Positions 22,489-32,580 of a stretch of 64,000 nucleotides of DNA are shown in pieces. The DNA is taken from positions 5,494,761-5,558,760 of the forward strand of contig OX465103.1 in assembly GCA_949987565.1 (NCBI GenBank), in the 5' to 3' direction. The number at the start of each line of letters is the position of its first letter. The stretch's first letter is position 1. The translations under genes and the position numbers were made by a program. The notes below the pieces were generated by a model, which was not told the origin of the DNA, did not search any database, and saw only the letters and a program-made list of their open reading frames with translations. The DNA comes from Luidia sarsii (Eukaryota > Echinodermata > Asteroidea > Paxillosida > Luidiidae).

Positions 22489-22864
22489 CGGTGTCATGCC
22501 AAATAGTGTCCCCTGCCAAATAGTGTCCACTCATTAGCATACTGATCGCTGATTGGTCCAATACGTATGACATTCAACCACCGTGGTCGGGTATGGTTGC
22601 GCACTACACACGCATTGTGTATGGTTGCTGGCCTAACACACGCAACGTTGGGCACTTTGGTATCGTTGGACCCTAACTGTAACCGTAACGCTAACCCTAA
22701 CCCAAACAACCCTAATCCTAACCCTAATCCTAATCCCAATCCTAATTCTAATCCAAACCCTAACCCTAACGACCCTAATCCTAGTCCTAACGCTAACCAA
22801 TCAGCGATCAGTATGCTAATGAGCGGACAGTATTTGGCAGGGACACTTTTTGGCAGGACACCGG
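22489..22864. mobile_element. Inverted-repeat element with telomere-like core
   Basis: Terminal inverted repeats of about 65 bp: the left carries GTGTCATGCCAAATAGTG, a second TGCCAAATAGTGTCC, and CATTAGCATACTGATCGC; the right carries the complements in reverse order (GCGATCAGTATGCTAATG, TATTTGGCAGGGACAC). The interior at 22672-22797 is a degenerate CCCTAA/TCCTAA array. No ORF with known domains; the target duplication is unclear. Confidence 0.8.
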
Positions 22865-23217
22865 CTCGAAGTGGTTGAGGCACATTTTGTATTCAGAAGT
22901 CATCAGGAATCGGGGACAGAAGCAGCCGCTGGAATACTCAGAAATGCGCCTCGGGCACGCCTCGAGTGATTCTTGACCACTCGTTAGTCGGCTCTCGAAA
23001 TGCAGTTCGCGTGCGGAGGGATCACAGTGGGAGACTTAAAGAGGATGTGCCGTGCTGGATATCTTCTTTTTAGACATGCACCAACACGCAAAACAGACAA
23101 AGGGCCTACATTTAACAAAGAAACCCATCTGCGTAGTTCTGGAATGCGAGGAAATAATTACGTTAAAAAATAGATAAATTAATAAGACTTAAGGCTTTGC
23201 ATGGTGGGTGAAACAAT
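22865..23217. other. Unassigned sequence
   Basis: Mixed composition; nothing recognised. Confidence 0.45.
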
Positions 23218-23345
23218 ATAGGAGGGTTTGCGGTGAAACCATGTAATCATAAGGTCTCTCAAAGAAGAGGTGTGGTTCTGAAAAGAACCCGTGTGGTAAC
23301 TCGACGTTCCGGCCAGTATGCTCTGGCCGTCATCAGGAGAAAAGG
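23218..23345 (+). repeat. Structured CGTTTCGG repeat family, variant copy
   Basis: Carries GCGGTGAAACCATGTA, GGTCTCTCAAAGAAGAGG, the hairpin GGTTCT-GAAA-AGAACC (23274-23289) and the hairpin CGGCCAG-TATGCT-CTGGCCG (23310-23329). Both stems differ in sequence from the other copies yet stay perfectly paired. Confidence 0.75.
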
Positions 23346-23685
23346 ATAGTTAAAAATGATGGTTTAAAATGATAGTTTTCACGACCCTATTCCATCCCCT
23401 ACTCGGAGCAAAAGCTAAACAAAAGCCGTCGGATACCGAGAGTTAAGCCCTAGAATCGTGACGTCAGAAGCCGGAGTCCTTTAGCCGACGACTGTTTACT
23501 GTGCCCGGCCATACAACAACAGCGTGCTATGATGCTCAACTCAAGCAACGGAGATTCCAGCGTTTATGTGGGTTTTTTTTCGATCATGACATCGATCAGC
23601 TGTCATGATCGTCATGTTCAGTTGACGAGGAAAAGCTTTCAGAATGCAGAGAGACTATTCAGACTGCACTTTGGATAATGATTAT
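23346..23685. other. Unassigned sequence with a short perfect hairpin
   Basis: CGATCATGACA (23581-23591) and TGTCATGATCG (23601-23611) form an 11-bp stem with a 9-nt loop. Otherwise nothing recognised. Confidence 0.5.
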
Positions 23686-24506
23686 GTGACCCGGTGCGGC
23701 ATGATGAGGATTATCATCCTAATTTGTGACCCGGCACAGAATAATGAGAAATAACCCCCACTTTTGAGATTTTGAGATTTTCTAATGATGTGAAAGAGTA
23801 TACCATTAGCTTTCAAATGATATCAAAATTATTTCCGTGTGAACTCTGTTGTAAATAGTACAAGGGGACTTCGCTCGTCCATTTGGTAGCAGCACCAGTA
23901 TAACTCCTCAAAAGCGGCCATTCAAAAAGGCAGGAACTTTACATTTTCATGAAAACAGTACACAAACACTCCCCCGGAATCCTCGTTTTTTCAACATTTA
24001 AAGACGGATTTCGGAAAAATCCTTTGGACATAATATCCTCCAATACATTAACTTTCCGAAAAAAAAAGAAAAAAAATGTTTTTCGAATTGAGAAGATACT
24101 TTGACTTCAGGCGTTGTTTACTCGAAAAGTGTTTTGGTGGGATATCCTCATGTCGCTGTGCCGGGTCACATTTTAGTTTACCATATTTTCACACCACTGC
24201 AAAGAGTATCTCATTAGCTCTCCAATGATACCAACATTATTTCCACACTTTGCCGAAATCCAAAGTTACGACGCGAGAAAATACGACGAGGCAACGCGTA
24301 GGAAACCACTTTTCGAGAACAACGGCTCGAGTTTGAGGTCATGCCAGCAGTGATTGCAGCGTACGTGCTGACACACTTACGAATTCCCAGAATCGTCAAT
24401 ACTTACAATCCATGTTGACATTCATAGTTCGACAATAGTTTGACTCAAGACGCCGTCTACTCGAAAAGGACTTTTGGAGTAGATGGCTCATTACGGCATG
24501 TTAGGT
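23686..24506 (+). mobile_element. Old GTGACCCGG-family element, interrupted
   Basis: A left end GTGACCCGGTGCGGCATGATG (23686) and a right half (24174-24506, with TACTCGAAAAGGACTTTTGG and ATTACGGCATG) are diverged relatives of the GTGACCCGG family. They are split by the younger copy at 23726-24169, which gives a nested order of insertion. Confidence 0.65.
23726..24169 (+). mobile_element. GTGACCCGG element, copy 2 (444 bp, 4-bp TSD)
   Basis: Same ends and body as copy 1 at 21044. Flanked by the exact 4-bp duplication ATTT (23722-23725 and 24170-24173). Inserted in an older relative of its own family. It carries an A-rich stretch (24058-24078) absent or shorter in copy 1. Confidence 0.85.
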
Positions 24507-24515
24507 TAATTTTTG

Positions 24516-24698
24516 CGCAGTGGCTGTTGTTACGGCAGTCGTCCGTGTGGTTCCCTGACTTCACAGTATTTGTCAGGATGTTTAGCTTTTGGAACCAGAC
24601 TATCATCTAATAGACTGGTTCAACCAGCCTGCAATGCTGACGAAATACAATCAAGTCAGGGAACCACACGGACGACTGCCGTAACAACAGCCACTGCG
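24516..24698 (+). mobile_element. 183-bp foldback MITE, copy 2 (9-bp TSD)
   Basis: Ends CGCAGTGGCTGTTG and CAACAGCCACTGCG, the same length and core orientation as copy 1. Exact 9-bp duplication TAATTTTTG at 24507-24515 and 24699-24707. It sits at the right edge of the nested GTGACCCGG elements. Confidence 0.93.
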
Positions 24699-24707
24699 TA
24701 ATTTTTG

Positions 24708-25734
24708 TGCACAGAGCTTTCACTCCGACGGCTTTCAGGATAACGCCACCTCAAGATGTGACCAGGGTTTTACATTGACGAAAAAGCGAAGAATTAGGAC
24801 ATAACAATGGCTACAGTGAGATGGTACAATGTTGATTAGTCGCGTAAGTCAGACAAGTACGAGAGAAAGGAGCCTGCCTGCATGGTCAGTCTGCCTTTGA
24901 GAAAGGTCCTGCTAGTATCGAAAAGTAAGGCCCTCCGAAATAAAAACCGCATTAACGCTCCTGACTTCTTCTTCTTCTTCTTCTTGCGTATGAGATAAGC
25001 AGCTATTAAAGGTGCTGCTGTCTCAAAATGTTGTCGTTCGCCTGCGCTCAATCAGAAGTGCGAGACCAGTTACCAGGACCAACCAACTAGGAGGTCGACA
25101 ACATGGGCCCCAACGCTCCTGACACTAGCAACAATGTCGTCCGGATCAATTACCTACTACAACTGAAAGAACAAATGGCTTTTTAAGGTCTAATCTTATA
25201 GTTACACTGAAACGGGACTGGTTGAGTGAGAAACTTGATGGATGTCGTGATTTTACATCTCGCACAACCAGCAGTAAGACACCGCACCCACTTTTTCTTG
25301 CTGCGTATTTCGTGTATTTCAATCAATAGAATGAAATGAATCATAGGATTTAGTTTGACTTGATGACTAAAAAAAAAAACAATTCTTGAGGAATCCCCAT
25401 TACAATGACGGAAACAGAATCAACAGTTCAACTTACACTATCTGAAAATAATATTGGGGTGTTTTTTTTAAGTGCAAAGAGGCTTGAGTCTAAGTGGGAT
25501 TATCGGCTTAGTCAGGGCAGGTAACCTGTAAGTCCGTAGGCGGTGATCGGACATTGGCTTGTTAATGGCCGTGGAAAGGGTGGAGGGTATTACCGGCGTA
25601 CTTCCCCAGGGATCAGGACTGCTGCCTGCTAGACGCCACTTATCCCCTCCCCCCTGCCCGTGCTGAGACATCGGTGTGAACGATAAAAAAAAATCCCTCG
25701 GTGCCAGACTCGCATTCGAGGCACCAAACATCGA
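24708..25734. other. Unassigned sequence with half a hairpin element
   Basis: At 24888-24938, CTTTGAGAAAGGTCCTGCTAG and the following ATCGAAAAGTAAGGCCC match the right arm of the GAAACGTC hairpin family without its left arm. A short (TTC)n run lies at 24965-24984. No gene recognised. Confidence 0.5.
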
Positions 25735-26150
25735 GTGACTTCTCCCGCGTCCGAGTCACTTCTGTCGCGTCCGGGGGACTTCTTTGACGTCCGATTCCCA
25801 TTTCATCACTTCCGGACCACTACCCTCGCGATCGAGCCGCTACCCTTGCGTTCGAGTCATTTCTCTCGCGTCCGAGTCATTTCTATCGCGTTCGAGTCAC
25901 TTCTATCGCGTCCGAGTCATTTCTATCGCGTTCGGGTCACTTCTCTCGCGTCCGTGTCATTTCTATCGCGTTCGAGTCACTTCTCTTACGTCCGTATCAT
26001 TTCTATCGCGTTCGAGTCACTTCTCTCGCGTCCAATTCCCGTGTCCGAGTCACTTATCTCGCGTCCTAGTCATTTATATTGCGTCCAGGTCACTTCTCTC
26101 GCGTCCGTGTCATTTCTCTGCCGTCCAAGTCACTTCTCTCGCGTCCGACA
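25735..26150 (+). repeat. 20-bp CpG-dense minisatellite
   Basis: About twenty variant units of the type CGAGTCATTTCTATCGCGTT, each usually with two or three CpG dinucleotides including CGCG. The first few and last few units are diverged. Frames across it are Ser/Arg/Val-rich and not considered coding. Confidence 0.92.
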
Positions 26151-26604
26151 ATCCGACAGTTTCCCGACAATCCGCTATTCTTGAACAGGCATGCATTGTG
26201 CATTAACTCAAACTATGAGCTGCCTTAGTCAATCTGAATAAAAAAACACAGTTGGAGGGCCTAATATTTCTTTCCTGACGAGACCCTTCTAAAGGGTCTC
26301 AGAGGTCCTGAAGTGCCGCCACTCACTGTGAAGCACCCCTTCACTTCAAGAGCCTCCGATGACAGAAAGAAGGTGAAACCAAAAAGTAATGCAGTTTGAT
26401 CACCGCTGGTCAATATATCAATTGGTATAGGGGCCTACCATTGTTGACTAATGGGTTGCCAAAACTCTTGGATTGTATCGGCTATAATCAGTCACATATA
26501 CTCCGGACAATTCTAATGAATTAGACCCAGTTTCGGACAGACGATTTTGCCATGTAATTGTCCTTTTGGCCCAATGTTTTGCGTGCACAGTTTATGATTA
26601 TGAG
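26151..26604. other. Unassigned sequence
   Basis: Near 26254-26330, GGAGGGCCTAATATTTC and GACCCTTCTAAAGGGTCTC suggest a heavily decayed hairpin element. No gene recognised. Confidence 0.4.
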
Positions 26605-26608
26605 AGAA

Positions 26609-26639
<31 letters not shown>

Positions 26640-27470
26640 GAGAGGGGGGAGAGAGACAGAGAGACAGACATACAGAGAGATGGAGAGGGAGAGAGAGCGA
26701 GAGAGAGCGAGAGGGGGAGAGAGGGGGAGAGAGGGAGAGAGAGAGGGCGACAAGGGGAGGCAGAGGGAGAGCGGGAGAGAGAGAGGAGGGAGGGGGACAA
26801 GGGGAGGCAGAGGGAAAGGGGGAAGGACAGAGAGAGGGAGAGAGAGAGAGACAGAGAGAGGGAGGTGGAGAGAGAGGGAGAGAGGTAGAGAGGGAGAGAG
26901 GGAGAGAGGGAGAGAGAGAGAGGGCGACAAGGGGAGGCAGAGGCAAAGAGAGAGCGGGAGAGAAAAGAGGGAGAGGAGACAAGGGGAGGCAGGGGGAAAG
27001 GGGGAAGGAGAGAGAGGGAGGGGGAGAGAGAGACAGAGAGAGGGAGGAAGAGAGAGAGGGAGAGAAGTAGAGAGGGAGAGAGGGAGAGAAGGGGAGGCAG
27101 AGGCAGAGGCAGTGGCAGAGGGAGAGAGAGAGGGAAGGGGAGACAAGGGGAGACAGAGGGAAAGGGGAGAGGGAGAGAGAGAGGGAGAGAGAAAGAGAAA
27201 AGTCAAGGGGAGGCAGAGGCAGAGGGAGAGAGAGAGGGGGAAACAAGGGGAGGCAGATGGAAAGGGGGAGAGGGAGAGAAAGAGGGAGCGAGAGGGAGAG
27301 AGAAAGAGAAAGACAAGGGGAGGCAGAGGCAGAGGGAGAGAGAGGGGGGAGACAAGGGGGATAGGGAGAGAGAGGGAGGGAGGGAGAGAGACAAAGGGAG
27401 GCAGAGGCAGAGGCAGAGGGAGAGAGAGGGGGAGGGGAGACAAGGGCAGGCAGGGGAGAGGGAGAGAAAG
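26605..27470. repeat. Long GA-rich block with higher-order repeats
   Basis: Purine-rich on the plus strand for about 865 bp. Within it, GACAAGGGGAGGCAGAGG recurs many times at irregular spacing, showing duplication of larger modules rather than only slippage. Confidence 0.93.
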
Positions 27471-28214
27471 GTGTATACAGGTTATGATTAGGAGCCCGGT
27501 TGAGCCAATCTGTACCTACTCAGTGGCATGCGTCCGTTACTATAGTGGACTGTCTTGCGTCACGGGTACCGTGTTGACAGATCAAACTTTAACAGATGTG
27601 CCCGGCCTGTGGAGCGCGCTGTACAATTCCTGACGGTCTCTTCACGAGAGATATGCACGTATAATAATACAACCAAATATCCCCGTCTTGACCTGAGCAT
27701 TGTCCTCGGCCTTGCGAGGTCGGTCGACCCTCTTCAGCCAGCTTCGCGTTCGTCCGAGTGGGGGCCCGCCCGGAGGCCCGCCTGAGGCCTCCCGGGGCAA
27801 GCCAGTACGGGTCCCCCCCCTCTCCCTTGTTCCTCGTCTTCCCTTCTGTTTTTGTGTGTGTTTGTTGCTTACCCCCCTCAGCTCTCGTCCTCGCACCCTG
27901 AAGCCTCTACTCGATCCCTCCACCTCACCCCCTGCCCCACCGCCGCCCAATGCTGGCACGCTCCGTCCGTTAGCGGCATCTGCCGGCCCATCTACGCACT
28001 CGTAAACGCGGATCGCTCAGGAGCCATGCATTATACATACATACACCGGCGTCCGGCGATGACTCGCCGTATACCAGAATGCAGGGGTGGGGGTCCATAC
28101 ATCACCCTACATCATCCCCCATGCCCCGGGGCCATTAGCTGATAATAACTGTCCAAGAAAAGAAGGAAAGCAAAAGGAAAAAAAACAACAACGCAAAACA
28201 GACGAGGTCCTTCT
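27471..28214. other. Unassigned sequence
   Basis: Partly GC-rich (27700-27960) with overlapping open frames on both strands but no domain. Lies between GA and CT blocks. Confidence 0.45.
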
Positions 28215-28737
28215 TCGCTTCATCTCGTCTCCCCCTCCCCCCTCTCCATCTCTCCCTCTTCCCCCTTCTCTCTTTCCCTCTCTCCATTCTCTTCACCTCT
28301 CACACCACCTCTTTCTCCACCTCTCTCCTCACTTCTCTCCTCACCTCTCTCCCCGCCACTCTCTCCATCTCTCTCCACCTCTCTCCCAACCTCTCTCTCC
28401 ACCTCACTCTGTTTCCCCTTGTTCCCCATCCTCCCCATCCTCTGTCCCTCTTTCTCCTCTCTCTCCACCTCACTCTCCACCTCTCTTCACCTCTCTCTCC
28501 ACCTCTCTCCACCTCTCTCAATCTCCCTCTGTCTCCCCTGTCTCTCCCTCTCCTCTCTCCCTCGTTCTCCTCTCTCTCTCCTTCCCGGTCCTCTTCCACC
28601 TCTCTCACTCCCTTTCATCCTCTCGATATTACCCTCCCTTTCCCACTTCCTCCCCTCTCATTGTTCTCTCTTCTTTATTTCTCCATCTCCTTCTCTTTCC
28701 CCCTCTCCTCCCTCTCCCCTCTCTCTCCATTTCGTTC

Positions 28738-28778
<41 letters not shown>

Positions 28779-28945
28779 CTCCATCTGACTCTCCCACTCC
28801 CTCTCTCCCTCTCTCCCTCTCTCCCTCTCTCCCTCTCTCCCTCTCTCCCTCTCTCCCTCTCTCCCTCTCTCCCTCTCTCCCTCTCTCCCTCTCTCCCTCT
28901 CTCCCTCTCTCCCTTATCTCCCTTTTCTCGCTCTCTCGCTCTCTC
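28215..28945. repeat. Long CT-rich block
   Basis: Pyrimidine-rich on the plus strand, including a (CTGTCC)n run near 28738-28778 and a regular (CTCTCCCT)n run near 28799-28915. No coding role. Confidence 0.94.
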
Positions 28946-29570
28946 CATCCTTGCGCCAAAACACAATCACGAAGTAACACGGACTGCTTTGGCGATGCGT
29001 GGTGTTGCTATTATTTTGTTCACGCCGGGGTATATAGACGGGCGTGGAATGGGATGATGTGCAGTGCGTGCGAGGGCGCAGGAGCGAAATGGTGACGAAG
29101 AGGAGGAGGGAAGGAGGGGAGGATGGGGAGGAGGGAAGGAGGCAGGGAGTGAAGACTCCTGGGACGACCTGGTCGAGTCATTAGGAGCTCGTCAACTGGA
29201 GGCTCCGTGATCCATCATGCCAAGATGGCATCAGAGCGGTACACGGAGAGGCGTTCAGTGGTCTACACCACTTTCTCTTTCTCTCTCTCTCTCTCTCTCT
29301 GCCTCTCTTCCTCTCCCACCCTCCTTCCCTCCAGCCTGCCGATCCGTCACGTCCCGGTGACTGACCCAGAAAGACCCCCCCACAAAAAAAATCACCGCAC
29401 GCCTAATTCAAACACCTCGGTCCAGCAGCCGTTTGTCCGAAACATCCTCCGTCCAGTTTACAGCTGTTAACGTCCCAGATCCGCCGCCTTGATTCTAAAA
29501 CTATCAACGGTTCGAATTAGCAGGAGCTGCACGCCGACTCTGTCCGCCTGTTCCTAATCCTGTTCTCCTT
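28946..29570. other. Unassigned sequence
   Basis: Includes a GA-rich patch (29095-29155) and a CT run (29273-29330). No gene recognised. Confidence 0.5.
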
Positions 29571-29924
29571 TGCCATTGATGGCTCTCCTCCTCCCTATCC
29601 CCTCCTCTCAACTCTCTCCTCCCCTCTCACTTCTCTCTCCCTCTTCTCTATCCCCTATCTCTCTCTCTTTCCCCCTCACTCTCCCTCTCCTTCTGTCTCT
29701 CTCCCCTCTCTCTGCTCCTCCCTTTCCCTCTTTCTCTCTCTATCCCTCTCTCTCTGTTCTCTCCCTCTTTCTTTCTCTCTCTCTCTCCCTTTATTTCTTC
29801 TCGTCCTCCTCTCAGTGTGTCTATTCGTGTCTTCCTCCCTCTCTCTCTACCTTCCCCTATCTCTCTTTCCTCCCCCTCTATCTCTCTGTCTCTTCCCTCT
29901 TTGTCTGATGTCTCTCTCTCCATC

Positions 29925-29991
<67 letters not shown>

Positions 29992-29992
29992 G
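29571..29992. repeat. CT-rich block ending in (TGTC)n at the gap
   Basis: Pyrimidine-rich DNA that becomes a perfect (GTCT)n run from about 29928 up to the assembly gap. The gap probably marks collapse or loss of this array. Confidence 0.95.
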
Positions 29993-30192
29993 NNNNNNNN
30001 NNNNNNNNNNNNNNNNNNNNNNNNNNNNNNNNNNNNNNNNNNNNNNNNNNNNNNNNNNNNNNNNNNNNNNNNNNNNNNNNNNNNNNNNNNNNNNNNNNNN
30101 NNNNNNNNNNNNNNNNNNNNNNNNNNNNNNNNNNNNNNNNNNNNNNNNNNNNNNNNNNNNNNNNNNNNNNNNNNNNNNNNNNNNNNNNNNNN
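29993..30192. other. Assembly gap (200 N)
   Basis: Exactly 200 N, a conventional placeholder, so the real size is unknown. Frames said to cross it are meaningless. Confidence 1.
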
Positions 30193-32149
30193 CGTGGTGG
30201 TACCGGTACCGTTACGCGTCGCCTCCTCCCCATGCATGGGCTCTGTCTGGGCGAGTAAACCCACAGTCTCCCGCGTCCATCTCATCGTCCGAAATCTGCT
30301 CGTCACTGGCGCGTGTGCGTTCCGCAGACGAAAAGCTCCTCGGCGTCCGAACTCCTCAATTCCTCTCTGTGAGTTTTCGTCGCCATCTTGGTGTTTGTGT
30401 GTGTGTGTGTGTAGACGTGTCAAAACTAAAGTCATCAGAAAGAATGCAACCCGTATACAGCTGAAGTCTATAACGGAGAGCATCCGCCTCATCTGACCGG
30501 AGTCTGTAGAAAACTTTCGATTTAGACTTTTTTTTTTATAACTATTTTATCTACGGTTGTTCATTTGTGGCGCAGCCACCGTGTGCGAAAACTCGGCAAG
30601 CAGCAGTCACCGGTAATGGGGCCGTAATCGTAGTGACGGCAAAACACAGACGGCATTGAGATCATCAATCAGCGCCGATTATCGACGCCAGCAATAAAGA
30701 TCAAACCGGCCAAGAAAAAAAAATAATAATAAGACGAAAAAAAGAGAGAGAGAGAGGGAGAGAGGGGGGAGGTGGGGGAGGGTGGTCGACCGACAAGTGG
30801 CCAAGTTTACACGAGGCTGCACACGGCTCACAAATCACACCCTCTAACAAAATATCTCGGCTCCCTATCGATCTCAGAGCGTTTACCCACATCTGGAACC
30901 TGCCAACGACATGCAACCGTCCCCCTCCTCCTCCAAACCTAACCCACCGCCCCCCTAACACCACCACCAACCCCCCCCCCCAGAAAGAACGAAAGAGAGA
31001 GAGAGCGCATGAAAGCGAGAGAAGTTAATAAACTGGATTGAAGTTGAGCATGAGCCAGGGTTCAACCAACCTTCAATTAGGTAATCGCGTGGTTCCAGTC
31101 CTAATATGTCGGCGCCCTCTAATAAAAGTTGGGTTTAAAGCGAATAATAAGCCCATAGACAAAAGCCGCGTAAGAAGGCGGTAGCCTCTGGGTAGGCCGA
31201 TCGGGTCTCCCCCTATCCCTCCCTCTCTCTCTCTCTCTTACCCCCTTACCCCCTATGCCCGCCCCCCGTCCGTCCCACACCACGGCCCTCTGCCCATCGA
31301 CTGCCTGATGCGCTTTCTATAATAATGTTGTTTTCGGCTCGGTCCTTCCTTTTTTTTCCCCCTTCTCTCGCTCGCTTTGGTCGCTGCGCAATTTCCTTAA
31401 TTTCGGGCCCTGTGATGTTGCCGCAGTCTTTCTCGCAGTCTTTGGGAGGGAGGGAGGGAGGGGAGGGAGGGAGGGAGGGGAGGGAGGGGTAGAGGAAAGA
31501 ATGAGAGAGAGAAAGGGGGGGTGTGAGGGGAAAAAAACCCATTCCGTAATAAATGAATAGAAACAAGTACACGACCGAGCCGACCACACGCGTGGTGCTA
31601 ATCGTGGCCGACTTGTTGGAGGGGAGGGGGATGGATGGGAGTGGAGGAGGAAGGCAGGACGGTACAGGGTGGTACTACACGCGCTTGACTCGCGATAATT
31701 TTCACTTCGGTCGCGTCAGCTAACCAACTGGCGATTCAACCAACACCACCCCCCCTCCTCCTACAAACGCTATATAGCGCACACTCAAACGCACGCACAA
31801 CGTCACACACACACACCACACAAAAGGCACTAAACGGGCGGGGGCCGAGGCTAAGAGATGAGCGCTGGAGATCTAGATCATCAATGTTTGTTGCCCCGTT
31901 CCTCCCCCCCCCCCCCCTCCCTCTCCTCGTCGACACGGGATCGCTTGTGTCAGGAGAATAATGCAATTAATCGATGTCCATTATTGAATTATGTTGCACA
32001 TTTCTTAACACCTCGGTTGCCAGGGACTGAGATGTTCCCGGCGATATCCCGTAATTTTCCTGTCCCAATCATTCCCAATCAACAGATTCAGATCAACGGA
32101 TTACTTCCGTTGCAGGGTAAAAAAGGGAGAAAGAGGAGAACAAGGGAGG

Positions 32150-32194
<45 letters not shown>

Positions 32195-32400
32195 GGAGAG
32201 AGAGGAAAACACCACACACGAGGGTCCATCATCAAACGTGACCTGGATGCGTAGCCCTTTTTGGGGATTTTTTTTTTTCTTCGGAAGCCAGTCGAGCGAT
32301 GTCGACCACGACAAGAAGTCCGAAAGGGCAAGAAACTCACCTCAACTTTGAACGCCGAGTTTGTGAGTTTCCCCCCCTTCCCCCGCCAAACCCCGAAGGA
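30193..32400. other. Unassigned region with simple repeats
   Basis: Contains (GT)n near 30394-30412, a GA patch (30743-30785), CT-rich 31209-31240, a (GGGA)n run at 31444-31490 able to form G-quadruplexes, C runs near 31905-31920, and (GA)n at 32150-32205. No gene recognised. Confidence 0.5.
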
Positions 32401-32414
32401 AAATGGAAACTGCC

Positions 32415-32580
32415 GTTGCGCATGCTCCGCACACAGCGTGATGACGTAAGAGGTTTTTTTCCAGGGGCACGCCGATTGGTCAATGCCTAGGGCACGTGAT
32501 GCACGCGCAGCCGCGTCAAGAATCTGGCTTCTTCGCGGGACGAAGTGGTTCAAAATGGGCAGGCGAGCCTCAGATTGGTT
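32415..32580 (+). promoter_or_regulatory. Promoter-like cluster of factor sites
   Basis: In 165 bp: an NRF1-like TTGCGCATGC (32416-32425), a CRE-like TGACGTAA (32442-32449), an inverted CCAAT box ATTGGTC (about 32475), an E-box GCACGTGAT (32492-32500) and another inverted CCAAT ATTGG (about 32574). Such combinations are typical of CpG promoters of housekeeping genes. No first exon can be assigned on either strand. Confidence 0.35.

Noticed and set aside
29815..30492. Frames of 128-215 codons crossing 29993-30192
   Set aside because: They span an N gap and low-complexity DNA.
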